DNA of 64,000 nucleotides from Mucilaginibacter aquariorum. Its GTDB lineage: Bacteria > Bacteroidota > Bacteroidia > Sphingobacteriales > Sphingobacteriaceae. The notes under the pieces are model-generated. The model made no database searches. It had not been told where the DNA came from and worked only from the letters and a program-made list of their open reading frames with translations. The stretch covers positions 1,116,001-1,180,000 of the forward strand of contig NZ_JANHOH010000001.1 of assembly GCF_024498135.1 (NCBI RefSeq), read 5' to 3'. This document shows positions 8,180 to 16,932 of this stretch, piece by piece; position 1 is the stretch's first letter, and every line of letters starts with the position of its first letter. A program made the translations under genes and the position numbers.

Positions 8180-9238
8180 ATGGCATTTTTGCATATTAAA
8201 AATGTTGTAATAAAAGGCCTGGCGGCATGTGTCCCTTCGGGTATTGAAGAAAATTCGGCTATAACCAGTATCTTACCTCCCGATCTTGAGAAGCTAATTA
8301 GAACCACTGGGGTTGAGCGCCGGCACACGATTAAACCCGGCGACTGTACATCCGACCTTTGTTTTAAAGCGGCCGAGAAATTAATTGACGAGCTGAGATG
8401 GGATAAAAGTGAAATTGAAGGTTTAATATTTGTTTCGCAAACCCCCGATTTTATATTGCCGGCCACTTCGGCGATCCTGCAAAACCGGCTGGGCTTATCA
8501 ACCGATTGCTTTACGCTTGACATTTCATTGGGCTGCTCGGGGTTTGTCTATGGTTTGAGCGCCATCACCAGTTATATGCAAACCGGTATGATAAGGAAAG
8601 CGTTGCTTTTGGCAGGCGATACTTCATCGATGACCTGCTCCAAAGATGACAAGAGCACCTATCCGCTTTTCGGCGATGCCGGGACGGCCACGGCGCTTGA
8701 ATATAGCGAAGGTGAGGACGGCTTGAAATTTCATTTGGGAAGCGATGGCAGCGGCTTTAGCTCCATTATTATAAACGATGGCGGATACCGCAACCGGTTC
8801 AACGCCGGATCGATGAATGCGAATTTTATTGCCGAAGGGATAAGCAGGAGTAATTTACAGCTTACGCTGGATGGAATGGATGTATTTTCATTTGGCATAT
8901 CTAAAGCCCCCGAAACCGTCAGTGCGCTGCTCAATAAATTCGGTGTTGATAAAGATAACGTCGATCACTTCTACTTTCACCAGGCTAACTTAATGATGAA
9001 CGACCGGATCAGGAAAAAACTACAGCTACCTGAAGACAAGGTACCGCTTTCATTGAAAAACTTTGGCAATACCAGCAGCGCCAGCATCCCTTTAACAATG
9101 GTAACGGAAACCGCAGAAGCGCTCAGGGCCGGCGAAAAAGAGATAGTCGCCTGTGGCTTTGGTGTCGGTTTATCATGGGCAAGTGTAATATGCAAAACTA
9201 CTCACCTTACAATACCGGACCTGATCTATTATGATTAA
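8180..9238 (+). CDS. 3-oxoacyl-ACP synthase III-like (KAS III), copy 1
   Basis: The 352-residue protein has a complete thiolase-fold active site: Cys119 (SLGCSGFVYG), His267 (FYFHQAN) and Asn297 (NFGNTSS). FabH-type enzymes condense acetyl-CoA, or another acyl-CoA, with malonyl-ACP to give a 3-ketoacyl-ACP. It lies between the ACP and an SDR reductase and overlaps the latter by 8 bp. The three together could give a 3-hydroxyacyl-ACP such as 3-hydroxybutyryl-ACP. Some KAS III relatives transfer acyl groups to O or N instead; the intact triad does not exclude that. Confidence 0.87.
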   Translation: MAFLHIKNVVIKGLAACVPSGIEENSAITSILPPDLEKLIRTTGVERRHTIKPGDCTSDLCFKAAEKLIDELRWDKSEIEGLIFVSQTPDFILPATSAILQNRLGLSTDCFTLDISLGCSGFVYGLSAITSYMQTGMIRKALLLAGDTSSMTCSKDDKSTYPLFGDAGTATALEYSEGEDGLKFHLGSDGSGFSSIIINDGGYRNRFNAGSMNANFIAEGISRSNLQLTLDGMDVFSFGISKAPETVSALLNKFGVDKDNVDHFYFHQANLMMNDRIRKKLQLPEDKVPLSLKNFGNTSSASIPLTMVTETAEALRAGEKEIVACGFGVGLSWASVICKTTHLTIPDLIYYD

Positions 9239-9977
9239 TCCTTTTTCCTTAGCAAATAAAAATATACTTGTAACCGGCGCATCGTCGGGCATCGGTAAAC
9301 AAATAGCTATTTCAACGGCCGCGATGGGCGCATCAGTACATATTACGGCGCGCGATACCAACAGGCTGGACAACACCCTAAAACAACTTGGCGACGGCCA
9401 TCATCGCCATTACCTCGCCGACCTTACCATTGGCGAAGAACTGGATGCGCTGACAGATTCGCTGCCAAACCTGGATGGCCTGGTACTTTCGGCAGGGATT
9501 GTGAAAACACTTCCGTTTAAGTTTGTTAACCATACGGAGCTGGATACCATCATGCAGACCAATTTTTTTTCGCCTATTGTATTGCTGAACAAACTGCTCA
9601 GGAAAAAAAAGCTTAATAAAAATTGTTCGGTGGTGTTCATATCCTCCATCGGCGGCAACTTTATTGGCGCAAAAGGCAATTCGATGTATAGTGCCTCAAA
9701 AGGTGCCATTAACGCTATGCAAAAAGTAATCGCACTTGAACTGGCCCCACAAAAGATCCGGGTAAATAATGTTTCGCCAGGCATGGTGAGAACAGCGATG
9801 CTGGAAAATACAACGGCCTTTTCGCAGGAGCAGATAGAAAATGATGAAAAAAACTATCCGTTGGGTTACGGGGAAGTAACAGATGTGGCAAACGCGGTCA
9901 TCTATCTGTTAGCCGACGCCAGTAAATGGGTAACAGGTACATCGCTGCTTATAGACGGTGGTTTCACAATTCAATAA
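9231..9977 (+). CDS. Short-chain dehydrogenase/reductase, FabG-like
   Basis: The 248-residue classical SDR has the NAD(P) motif TGASSGIG (residues 15-22), Ser138/Ser139, and the catalytic pair Tyr153 and Lys157 in YSASK. The length and the C-terminal LLIDGGFTIQ match FabG-like enzymes. Placed between two KAS III genes and just after an ACP, it most likely reduces the 3-ketoacyl-ACP to 3-hydroxyacyl-ACP. A role as a sugar-nucleotide reductase is an alternative. Its stop directly abuts the ATG of the second KAS III gene. Confidence 0.85.
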   Translation: MINPFSLANKNILVTGASSGIGKQIAISTAAMGASVHITARDTNRLDNTLKQLGDGHHRHYLADLTIGEELDALTDSLPNLDGLVLSAGIVKTLPFKFVNHTELDTIMQTNFFSPIVLLNKLLRKKKLNKNCSVVFISSIGGNFIGAKGNSMYSASKGAINAMQKVIALELAPQKIRVNNVSPGMVRTAMLENTTAFSQEQIENDEKNYPLGYGEVTDVANAVIYLLADASKWVTGTSLLIDGGFTIQ

Positions 9978-10982
9978 ATGAAAGCCTTTATAAAAGCGAT
10001 CTCTTACTACCTGCCCCAGCAAGAATTGAGCAATCATGGATTATCCGCGCTGTTCCCGGACTGGAATGTAGAAAAAATAGCGAACAAAATCGGAATTGAC
10101 ACGCGTCATATCGCCGCAAACGACGAGTTTGCTTCTGATATGGCAATCGCCGCCGGCCGCAGACTTTTTTCAGAACACGCTGTCTCCCCGTCGGAGATAG
10201 ATTTTATACTTTACTGTACACAAAGTCCCGATTATTTTTTACCGTCAACCTCCTGCATTATACAGGACAAATTGAACATACCGGTAAAGACCGGCGCACT
10301 TGATTTTAATCTCGGCTGCTCAGGCTACGTGTATGGGCTGGCACTGGCAAAAGGGTTGATATGCGCCGGTATAGCAAAAAATATCTTATTGCTTACCGCT
10401 GAAACCTACTCGAAATTTATCCACCCGAAAGACAAAGGGAACCGTACTATTTTCGGCGATGCGGCAGCGGCAACGCTGGTCAGCACTTCGGGTTTTGCCG
10501 GTATCGGCGAATTTGAGCTGGGTACTGACGGCAGGGGTGCCGAAAACCTGATCGTGAGGCAGGGTGCCATCCGTTATCCCGAAAAAACCGCGAATACCTT
10601 AAGTGACGAATATGGGAACGAACAGTCGGCAGGGAACCTGCATATGAACGGCCCCGAGATATTCTCCTTTACATCCCGCGAAATTCCGGCGTTGATAGCA
10701 GATACCCTTTTGAAAAACGAATTGGCAAAACCGGATATAGATCAATTTATATTACATCAGGCCAATGAATATATGCTGGAGCATTTGCGCAAAAAAATGG
10801 GCATAAGTCCAGCACACTTTTATATTTATATGGCTAAGGTGGGCAATACCGTTTCGTCTACCATCCCCATCGCGCTTTATGAAGCGATGAAAGAGAAAAA
10901 GGCGACGGCTGGTTCCAGATGGCTGCTCGCCGGTTTCGGTGTGGGTTACTCCTGGGGGGGCACTGTAATAAATTTTAAATGA
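9978..10982 (+). CDS. 3-oxoacyl-ACP synthase III-like (KAS III), copy 2
   Basis: The 334-residue protein has Cys114 ([10 protein letters not shown]), His260 (ILHQAN) and Asn290 (KVGNTVSS), so the catalytic triad is intact. It is related to the copy at 8180 but clearly diverged and about 18 residues shorter. A second complete KAS III could start a different chain, use a different primer, or pair with the first as a heterodimer. It is followed 10 bp later by the aminotransferase gene of the amino-sugar pathway, which places acyl and sugar synthesis in one transcription unit. Confidence 0.85.
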   Translation: MKAFIKAISYYLPQQELSNHGLSALFPDWNVEKIANKIGIDTRHIAANDEFASDMAIAAGRRLFSEHAVSPSEIDFILYCTQSPDYFLPSTSCIIQDKLNIPVKTGALDFNLGCSGYVYGLALAKGLICAGIAKNILLLTAETYSKFIHPKDKGNRTIFGDAAAATLVSTSGFAGIGEFELGTDGRGAENLIVRQGAIRYPEKTANTLSDEYGNEQSAGNLHMNGPEIFSFTSREIPALIADTLLKNELAKPDIDQFILHQANEYMLEHLRKKMGISPAHFYIYMAKVGNTVSSTIPIALYEAMKEKKATAGSRWLLAGFGVGYSWGGTVINFK

Positions 10983-10992
10983 TCCTGATGAT

Positions 10993-12096
10993 ATGAACGT
11001 CCCTTTTTTATCCTTCGCCGGTCAAAACATTTTAATTGAGAAGGAGATCCGCGCAGCATTTGAACGGGTTTTTCAAAATAAATGGTATATACTGGGTAAT
11101 GAATTATTGGCTTTTGAAAAACAGTATTCCGCCTATAACCAGGTAGAACATTGCATTGGCGTAGCCAACGGGCTTGATGCTTTACATATAGCTTTAAAAG
11201 CGCTTAATATCGGCTGCGGAGACGAAGTAATCGTTCCCGCGAATACGTTTATTGCTTCCTGGCTCGCGGTATCCGGCGCTGGTGCCACTATAGTTCCGGT
11301 CGAACCGGATATTAAGACATACAACCTGGACCCTGATAAAATTGAAGCGGCGATAACTTCAAAAACCAGGGCCATTATGCCGGTACACCTTTACGGACAG
11401 GCCTGCCGGATGGACGCTATAATGCGAATTGCCCAAAAGTATCATTTATCTATAATTGAAGATAACGCACAAGCGCACGGCACCCTTTATAAGGGTAAGC
11501 TTACCGGCAGTTTTGGCGACATTAATGCGACCAGCTTTTATCCGACCAAAAACCTGGGCGCCTTTGGTGATGCAGGCGCTTTAACCACCGGCGATGCCAG
11601 CCTTGCACGGAAAGCAATGCTGCTGCGTAATTATGGTTCTGAAACAAAATATCATAACGAGATTATTGGCGTAAACTCGCGGCTCGACGAGCTGCAGGCT
11701 GCCTTTTTATCCGTAAAGTTAAAATATCTTAACAGCTGGACCAGCGAAAGAAAAAGCATAGCTGCTATTTATGATAAGCAACTGGCGGGTATTGCGGGAT
11801 TAACGCTTCCATACCTGGCACCAGGGGCCGGTCATGTGTACCATTTGTATGTTATCCGCACCGAAAGGCGCAATGAACTGCAGCAACATCTAACCGGAAT
11901 GGGGATCGGTACCGCTATCCACTACCCTATTCCATGCCATTTACAAAAGGCGTATCAACACCTGGGTTATAAAAAAGGAGATTTCCCGATAACCGAGCAT
12001 CTCGCCGAAACCAGTTTAAGTATCCCTGTAAATCCGGGGATGAGCGACGAAGAAATAACCTGCGTATTTAAAAAAATACAGGAATTTCATGGGTAA
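10993..12096 (+). CDS. DegT/DnrJ/EryC1 sugar aminotransferase (FdtB/QdtB-like)
   Basis: The 367-residue protein has the DegT/DnrJ/EryC1 fold. Lys186 in [13 protein letters not shown] is the PLP Schiff-base lysine, and [10 protein letters not shown] holds the usual Asp that contacts the pyridine nitrogen. In a locus with two FdtA-like isomerases the expected reaction is transfer of amine from glutamate to dTDP-3-keto-6-deoxyhexose, giving Fuc3N or Qui3N. RmlA and RmlB, which would supply the precursor, are not in the window. It overlaps the next gene by 8 bp. Confidence 0.87.
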   Translation: MNVPFLSFAGQNILIEKEIRAAFERVFQNKWYILGNELLAFEKQYSAYNQVEHCIGVANGLDALHIALKALNIGCGDEVIVPANTFIASWLAVSGAGATIVPVEPDIKTYNLDPDKIEAAITSKTRAIMPVHLYGQACRMDAIMRIAQKYHLSIIEDNAQAHGTLYKGKLTGSFGDINATSFYPTKNLGAFGDAGALTTGDASLARKAMLLRNYGSETKYHNEIIGVNSRLDELQAAFLSVKLKYLNSWTSERKSIAAIYDKQLAGIAGLTLPYLAPGAGHVYHLYVIRTERRNELQQHLTGMGIGTAIHYPIPCHLQKAYQHLGYKKGDFPITEHLAETSLSIPVNPGMSDEEITCVFKKIQEFHG

Positions 12097-12634
12097 GATT
12101 TTAATAATTTCTAACAAACTATCCCTTGGCGGCGCGGAGAAACTTGCTGTTGAACTGGCTTTATTTGCAAAAAAAAACGATATCGAACCAACGGTACTTA
12201 TTCTCGAAAATTACGGGAATGAACATTATGATACTATTTTAAAAGAGCAGGATATAAAAGTGATACGCACACGGATAAAACATATTAAACATTTCAGGGC
12301 TCCTCTAAAAATGGCAATATCGGCATGGTGGGCAATTAAACTAAAATATTTTTCCGGGGTATTTTATGATAGTATACATGTTATCGGGTTGTATAATATT
12401 GATGCTGTATTGAACAATGTAATACATCAGCACCGCTTTTTCTGGAATGTTAACAACAGCATTCAGTACCATAATAAAGAATATCCCTATCAGCGTGAAA
12501 TCTTTGCAAACAAGCATGATACTATCGTAAATATAAACGAATACCAGGCAGGTGAGCTTTATGATCAGTATGGTAAAGAAGCGATAAAGACAAAAATGGT
12601 TCAGGCTAAATTGTTTGTTAATGCTGCGGATTAA
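12089..12634 (+). CDS. Glycosyltransferase family 4, N-terminal half (gene split by frameshift)
   Basis: The 181-residue piece starts [19 protein letters not shown], the usual N-terminal Rossmann start of a GT4 enzyme with a GGAEK loop. It stops near KLFVNAAD, just where the linker to the donor-binding domain should be. The next frame (+1) carries the missing C-terminal domain. Leaving out one G in the GG pair at about 12628-12629 joins the frames as [16 protein letters not shown] with no gap. So this is either a real pseudogene, phase variation, or a sequencing error. Alone, this half lacks the nucleotide-sugar site. Confidence 0.7.
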   Translation: MGKILIISNKLSLGGAEKLAVELALFAKKNDIEPTVLILENYGNEHYDTILKEQDIKVIRTRIKHIKHFRAPLKMAISAWWAIKLKYFSGVFYDSIHVIGLYNIDAVLNNVIHQHRFFWNVNNSIQYHNKEYPYQREIFANKHDTIVNINEYQAGELYDQYGKEAIKTKMVQAKLFVNAAD

Positions 12635-13169
12635 TTTAGTTGCCCGGATAGCCAAGGATAAAAATTCCTTTTTGGACCTTGTTTATGTCGCCCATAAATT
12701 AAAGCAAAATAATTTCGATGACTTCGCGATCCTTTTCATCGGTGCGGTTGAAAGCATCAGTATTTACCAAAACATTGTTCGAATGGCCGAATTGCTGGGG
12801 GTTACTTCCAACATTAAGTTTACAGAGAAGTCCATCGCTATGACCGCTCTGCCGGAAGACGTTAAGGATGGTTATTTTTTCAATTTCACGGTCGGGAACT
12901 TCATGGGTTATTCATCTGTCGAGTGCGTAAACCTCGGTTTTAAAACGATATTCTGCAATGCCGATAAGCGCCTTGTGAATGAACAATATAATTATATTAA
13001 TGTATGCCCGGATATTGATTCCGTTGTTGATTTAATTTTGCTCATTAGCAAGGACCCGGCGCCTGTCAATATGGAAATTCAAAAAAACAACCTCAGCATG
13101 AAAAGGTCTTTCCTGTTAAACCAGGAAGAAGCCGGCCTTTTAAGATCGTGGATTGTTCCAGCCCAATAA
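12615..13169 (+). CDS. Glycosyltransferase family 4, C-terminal half (gene split by frameshift)
   Basis: The 184-residue piece begins in a typical domain-2 strand ([18 protein letters not shown]) and contains LFIGAVES and GYSSVECVNLGFKTIF, which match the donor-binding half of GT4 enzymes. The upstream TTG (12615) and ATG (12621) are probably not natural starts; the coding sequence belongs to the gene beginning at 12089. If translated separately, re-initiation near the upstream stop at 12634 would be needed. The end overlaps the following GT2 gene by 17 bp. Confidence 0.65.
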   Translation: MLMLRINLVARIAKDKNSFLDLVYVAHKLKQNNFDDFAILFIGAVESISIYQNIVRMAELLGVTSNIKFTEKSIAMTALPEDVKDGYFFNFTVGNFMGYSSVECVNLGFKTIFCNADKRLVNEQYNYINVCPDIDSVVDLILLISKDPAPVNMEIQKNNLSMKRSFLLNQEEAGLLRSWIVPAQ

Positions 13170-14217
13170 TATTATTAAAAGATTGAATCTGCATTCTGAT
13201 CATACAGCAGCCGGGCTTACCACTGCGGGCGTATCGGTATTGATTTGCTGTTACAATAGCGCTTCACGTTTGCCTGCCACCCTTCGCCATTTAGCTTTAC
13301 AAGACGTTAGGCCGGCTATCGATTGGGAAATTATCGTTGTAGATAATGCGTCCACGGATGATACGGCAGAAGTGGCTAACAAAGAATGGGACAGGTACCA
13401 GTTACCCAAAGTTGCTTTTAAGGTTGTAAACGAACCCAAACCCGGCAAACACAATGCATTAAATACGGGTATCGGTTGTTCGACCTATGAATACGTCATT
13501 ATTTGCGACGATGATAATTGGTTGAACAATGATTATATTGGAAAGGCTTACGAAATCATGCGCCTTGAACCCCTTGTTGGTGCGGCCGGAGGTCAAGGTA
13601 TCGCCATAACCGAAATGCAGCTACCGGACTGGTTCGGGCGGTATCAATACGCCTACGCTGTTGGCAAACAACGCGAAAGAACAGGCTATTTGCCCTATGC
13701 TCAATATATTTGGGGTGCGGGTATGGTCTTCAGGAAGTCACTTTACAAAAAGGTTTATAAAAATCTTCCCTCATTTTTAACCGGCCCTCATACAGATACC
13801 CTGGCCAGAGGAGAGGATGTTGAATTTTGCTTTCGTATTCAACTGGCGGGCTGTAAATTATATTATAATGACGGGCTGATTTTTAAACACTACATGCCGG
13901 CAGAAAGGTTGACGACTACCTATCAGCGAAAGCTTCTCGGCGGCAGCGCTTTTGAATCGCGCATTCTAAATCTGTACACCAGACAAATTAAGATAAACAA
14001 TTTGCCGATCTATAAAAAAACTTTGCTTTTATGTCTGGTTTTTATACGATACGTTGTAAGCAGGGTTTTCCCTGACAGCAAGTGGGTTACTTCTTATGAA
14101 TCCGAATCATTTTATCAATTTACCGGGTTCCGCCTTTCTGATGTTGCTGATGATACCATAAAAATCCGAAAATTATCTCAGGAGTTATCAGCACGTAAGC
14201 AAGCATTAAATGTTTAA
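13153..14217 (+). CDS. Glycosyltransferase family 2 (GT-A)
   Basis: The protein is about 354 residues with a GT-A domain: VSVLICCYNSASRLPATL, then IIVVDNASTDDT and the metal-binding DDDN segment (ICDDDNWLNND). A later GEDVEFCFR motif gives the catalytic-base region. The TTG start at 13153 is the best available because no ATG lies before the first strand, and it overlaps the preceding gene; TTG at 13180 is an alternative. The C-terminal hydrophobic stretch around TLLLCLVFIRYVVS may anchor it to the membrane. Confidence 0.83.
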   Translation: MFQPNNIIKRLNLHSDHTAAGLTTAGVSVLICCYNSASRLPATLRHLALQDVRPAIDWEIIVVDNASTDDTAEVANKEWDRYQLPKVAFKVVNEPKPGKHNALNTGIGCSTYEYVIICDDDNWLNNDYIGKAYEIMRLEPLVGAAGGQGIAITEMQLPDWFGRYQYAYAVGKQRERTGYLPYAQYIWGAGMVFRKSLYKKVYKNLPSFLTGPHTDTLARGEDVEFCFRIQLAGCKLYYNDGLIFKHYMPAERLTTTYQRKLLGGSAFESRILNLYTRQIKINNLPIYKKTLLLCLVFIRYVVSRVFPDSKWVTSYESESFYQFTGFRLSDVADDTIKIRKLSQELSARKQALNV

Positions 14218-15313
14218 AATATATAAGCATTCACATTTCTTACCTGACGCTTTCGGGCATGGCGGCAACAAACGTACCGCACAGATCAGCGAAATACTGA
14301 TTAACGCGGGTATAACCGCAGGGACTGCCGACCTTGCCAATAATTTCTCCGCCAATTGGAAAATATTACTTTATCTCAAAGGATTGGGCCATAACCCCAA
14401 TTTGAAAACCGGCCATAAAAACAAGTATGCAGTCGGCCGGTATATCAAGCTGTTTGAAGAATTTGTTCGGGAACAAAAACCCCACTTGTTCATTTGGGAG
14501 TCGACGGTTGAATATAATCTGCTATTAGCTGAGGTATTGTATAAAAATAACATATCTGCAATAGCTTTGCCTCACAATATTGAATCGATGGTAGCGGGCT
14601 CTAAAAGTGTATTTTCCGGTAAAATGTCACCCGACTGGTTACTTGAAGAATTAAGATATTTAGGCTATTGTAAAAAAACCTATACCATATCCCGTGAAGA
14701 ACAATGGTTACTTTCCAACGCGGGCTTAAACGCCTCGTATCTGCCCTATTACCCGCCCCGCGAAGCAGAGCAATTTTTGCTGAGCATAAGGAAAAAAAGG
14801 CAACATATACCACCGTCAGGCAGGTCAACAAAAAACATCTTACTGCTTGGGACCTTTCATAACAAGCCAACCTTTGATGGCTACTTTGATTTACTCAAGC
14901 ATATTGAAAATATACAGGGCCTTAAAATACAGGTAGCGGGCTTCGGTTCTGAACGGCTGAAGGACACGTTTAAAGGCAGCCATATACATATTTGGGGGGG
15001 AGTGGATAACGACACCCTGTCTCGTCTTATAACAGCGTCTGATTGCGCCATTATTCATCAGCAGCCCTCCGGCGGGGCACTAACGCGCGTGCCTGAATTA
15101 TTGCTGGCGGGGCTTCCGCTAATATTGAACATACACGCGGCAAGAAGTTGTTTTGATCTTAAAGGTATAGCTGTGTATGACTCTTATCCGCAACTTTTAG
15201 ATATGCTGCATGAAATTGATCTGCAGATGCCTCCGCTTATCAGCAGGCCGCTTGAAGAAAAACAGTTTGCCGAATATATTAACTCCTGCATTCCCGCCGG
15301 TCATCCGTTTTAA
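14210..15313 (+). CDS. Glycosyltransferase, GT4-like
   Basis: The 367-residue protein has a GT-B outline: an N-terminal segment FGHGGNKRTAQISEIL that resembles the glycine-rich acceptor loop, LPHNIESMVAG in the middle, and a second-domain start NILLLGTFHNKPTFDG. The C-terminal QQPSGGALTRVPELLLAGLPLI is where the donor phosphate and E-x7-E region should be. It overlaps the GT2 gene before it by 8 bp. Family assignment is fair, specificity unknown. Confidence 0.72.
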   Translation: MFKIYKHSHFLPDAFGHGGNKRTAQISEILINAGITAGTADLANNFSANWKILLYLKGLGHNPNLKTGHKNKYAVGRYIKLFEEFVREQKPHLFIWESTVEYNLLLAEVLYKNNISAIALPHNIESMVAGSKSVFSGKMSPDWLLEELRYLGYCKKTYTISREEQWLLSNAGLNASYLPYYPPREAEQFLLSIRKKRQHIPPSGRSTKNILLLGTFHNKPTFDGYFDLLKHIENIQGLKIQVAGFGSERLKDTFKGSHIHIWGGVDNDTLSRLITASDCAIIHQQPSGGALTRVPELLLAGLPLILNIHAARSCFDLKGIAVYDSYPQLLDMLHEIDLQMPPLISRPLEEKQFAEYINSCIPAGHPF

Positions 15314-15314
15314 A

Positions 15315-16247
15315 ATGAACCTGCCCGATCTAAAAAAATATAGAACAATCTTTAAAGACAACGGTGTCACTACGCCGTTGTCGCAAAGCGGCCATGCCAA
15401 AACAGGATTGTACAAAATGATACCTAAGCCGGAACAGGAAAACAAAGGCTGGCCCTGGGATGAAGAAACCAGTCCCGATATTTATGATACCCGTATAAAA
15501 TGGCCCAAACTGACAATTGTTACCCCTTCATTCAACCAGGGTCAATTCATTGAGCAAACCATACGGGCAGTATTATTACAAAACTATCCAAACCTGGAAT
15601 ATATCATTATTGACGGCGGGAGCACAGACAACACCACGAAAATACTCGAAAAATATTCGCCATGGATAAGTTACTGGCAAAGCACCAAAGACGATGGGCA
15701 GGGCAATGCCATTAATTTGGGATTTAGTTTATCATCAGGCGAATACCATGCGTGGATCAATAGCGATGACTATTATTTAAAAGGCGTCTTTCAAAAAGTT
15801 ATTCAGCAATTTTTAAGTTCAAAAGCAGAATTTATTTACGGCTATGGTTACAATTATAAAGTCGCAACAGGGGAATTTGAGCAAATTAAAACACTTCCTT
15901 ATACTGACTACTTTATAAAAATCCCGAGCTTAATACAGCCATCAACTTTTTGGAACGCCCGCATACATGAACCCATCTGGGAGGAATTGTACTGTGCGCT
16001 TGACTACGAACTGTGGCTCCGTATGGTAAAAGGCCACAAGAGGGCTTTAATAAAAGAGCCGCTGTCCGTAGCTCATGTACACGACGATGCCAAAACATCA
16101 GACCCGAAAATGAAAGCGAAATGGGAAGAAGACCATCAAAAAATATGGGGCCCGGATGCTCATGGGACCGTACATGAATGGAAGCGCATCGTTTTTTTAA
16201 ATCGTATAAGGAAAAAACTATATAAACTATTCGATGATTTAGGATGA
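15315..16247 (+). CDS. Glycosyltransferase family 2 (GT-A)
   Basis: The ATG at 15315, 1 bp after the preceding stop, gives 310 residues; the frame is open about 105 bp upstream but that part overlaps the previous gene and looks non-coding. The GT-A domain begins at about residue 56 (LTIVTPSFNQGQFIEQTI), then IIIDGGSTDNT and a WINSDDYY metal-binding segment. The ~55 residues before the domain are unusual for the family and may bind a partner. The end overlaps the next gene by 4 bp. Confidence 0.83.
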   Translation: MNLPDLKKYRTIFKDNGVTTPLSQSGHAKTGLYKMIPKPEQENKGWPWDEETSPDIYDTRIKWPKLTIVTPSFNQGQFIEQTIRAVLLQNYPNLEYIIIDGGSTDNTTKILEKYSPWISYWQSTKDDGQGNAINLGFSLSSGEYHAWINSDDYYLKGVFQKVIQQFLSSKAEFIYGYGYNYKVATGEFEQIKTLPYTDYFIKIPSLIQPSTFWNARIHEPIWEELYCALDYELWLRMVKGHKRALIKEPLSVAHVHDDAKTSDPKMKAKWEEDHQKIWGPDAHGTVHEWKRIVFLNRIRKKLYKLFDDLG

Positions 16248-16924
16248 AGTGGTCGTTAAGAAATATACTGTTCAAATTAGTTAAAACATTTATTCCGGAA
16301 ATAGAGGAACTGCGGTGGCTCAGCGCTCACCGGCTGACATCCTTATCTGTGTCCGAAATCAATGAATCTGAAATAAATGACGTGAAAATATTAGCGCCTT
16401 ATAATATATATAAAACCACGGTCGGTAAAGGTTCTTATATATCCCGGAATGCTTTCATTAGTTTTTCTAATATAGGTAAATATTGCTCTATAGGCCCGAA
16501 TGTCATTTGCGGCTGGGGTATCCATCCAACTGACGGGCTTTCCACATCACCTGTTTTTTATTCGACATTAAATCAGGCGGGGTTTCATTACGGAAACGAA
16601 AATAAAATACAGGAGCGAAAACCTATTAAAATAGGCAACGACGTTTTTATTGGAATGAATGTGACGATTCTGGACGGAATAACAATTGGAAATGGGGCAG
16701 TAATTGGCGCCGGAGCAGTCGTATCCAAAGACATCCCCCCCTATGCAATAGCATATGGTTCACCGATTAAAATAGTTAAATACCGATTTAACGAACAACA
16801 AATAAGCCAGTTAGAACTAATAAAGTGGTGGGATTTTGATAGCGAAAAAATCAGGGAAGTTGAAAAGTATTTTTTTGACATTGATAAATTTATAGATAAA
16901 TATGGGTTTCAGCACGCTAAATAG
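16244..16924 (+). CDS. Hexapeptide-repeat O-acyltransferase, CatB-like
   Basis: The 226-residue protein has a left-handed beta-helix pattern of hexapeptide repeats (for example IGKYCSIGPNVICGWG and IGNGAVIGAGAVVSKDIPPYAIAYGSP). The GNDVFIGMNVTIL segment is typical of CatB/WbbJ-type enzymes that O-acetylate sugars from acetyl-CoA. The catalytic histidine is probably in GWGIHPTDG. It overlaps the GT2 gene by 4 bp and is followed 8 bp later by an MBOAT gene, forming a cluster of acyl-decorating genes. Confidence 0.82.
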   Translation: MKWSLRNILFKLVKTFIPEIEELRWLSAHRLTSLSVSEINESEINDVKILAPYNIYKTTVGKGSYISRNAFISFSNIGKYCSIGPNVICGWGIHPTDGLSTSPVFYSTLNQAGFHYGNENKIQERKPIKIGNDVFIGMNVTILDGITIGNGAVIGAGAVVSKDIPPYAIAYGSPIKIVKYRFNEQQISQLELIKWWDFDSEKIREVEKYFFDIDKFIDKYGFQHAK

Positions 16925-16932
16925 CAGATAGG

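Noticed and set aside
12600..12650. Programmed ribosomal frameshift joining the split glycosyltransferase
   Set aside because: No slippery heptamer or downstream structure is evident; mutation or sequencing error is simpler.
15210..15314. Upstream extension of the GT2 gene at 15315
   Set aside because: The extension lies inside the preceding transferase in another frame, and a normal ATG follows that gene's stop by 1 bp.
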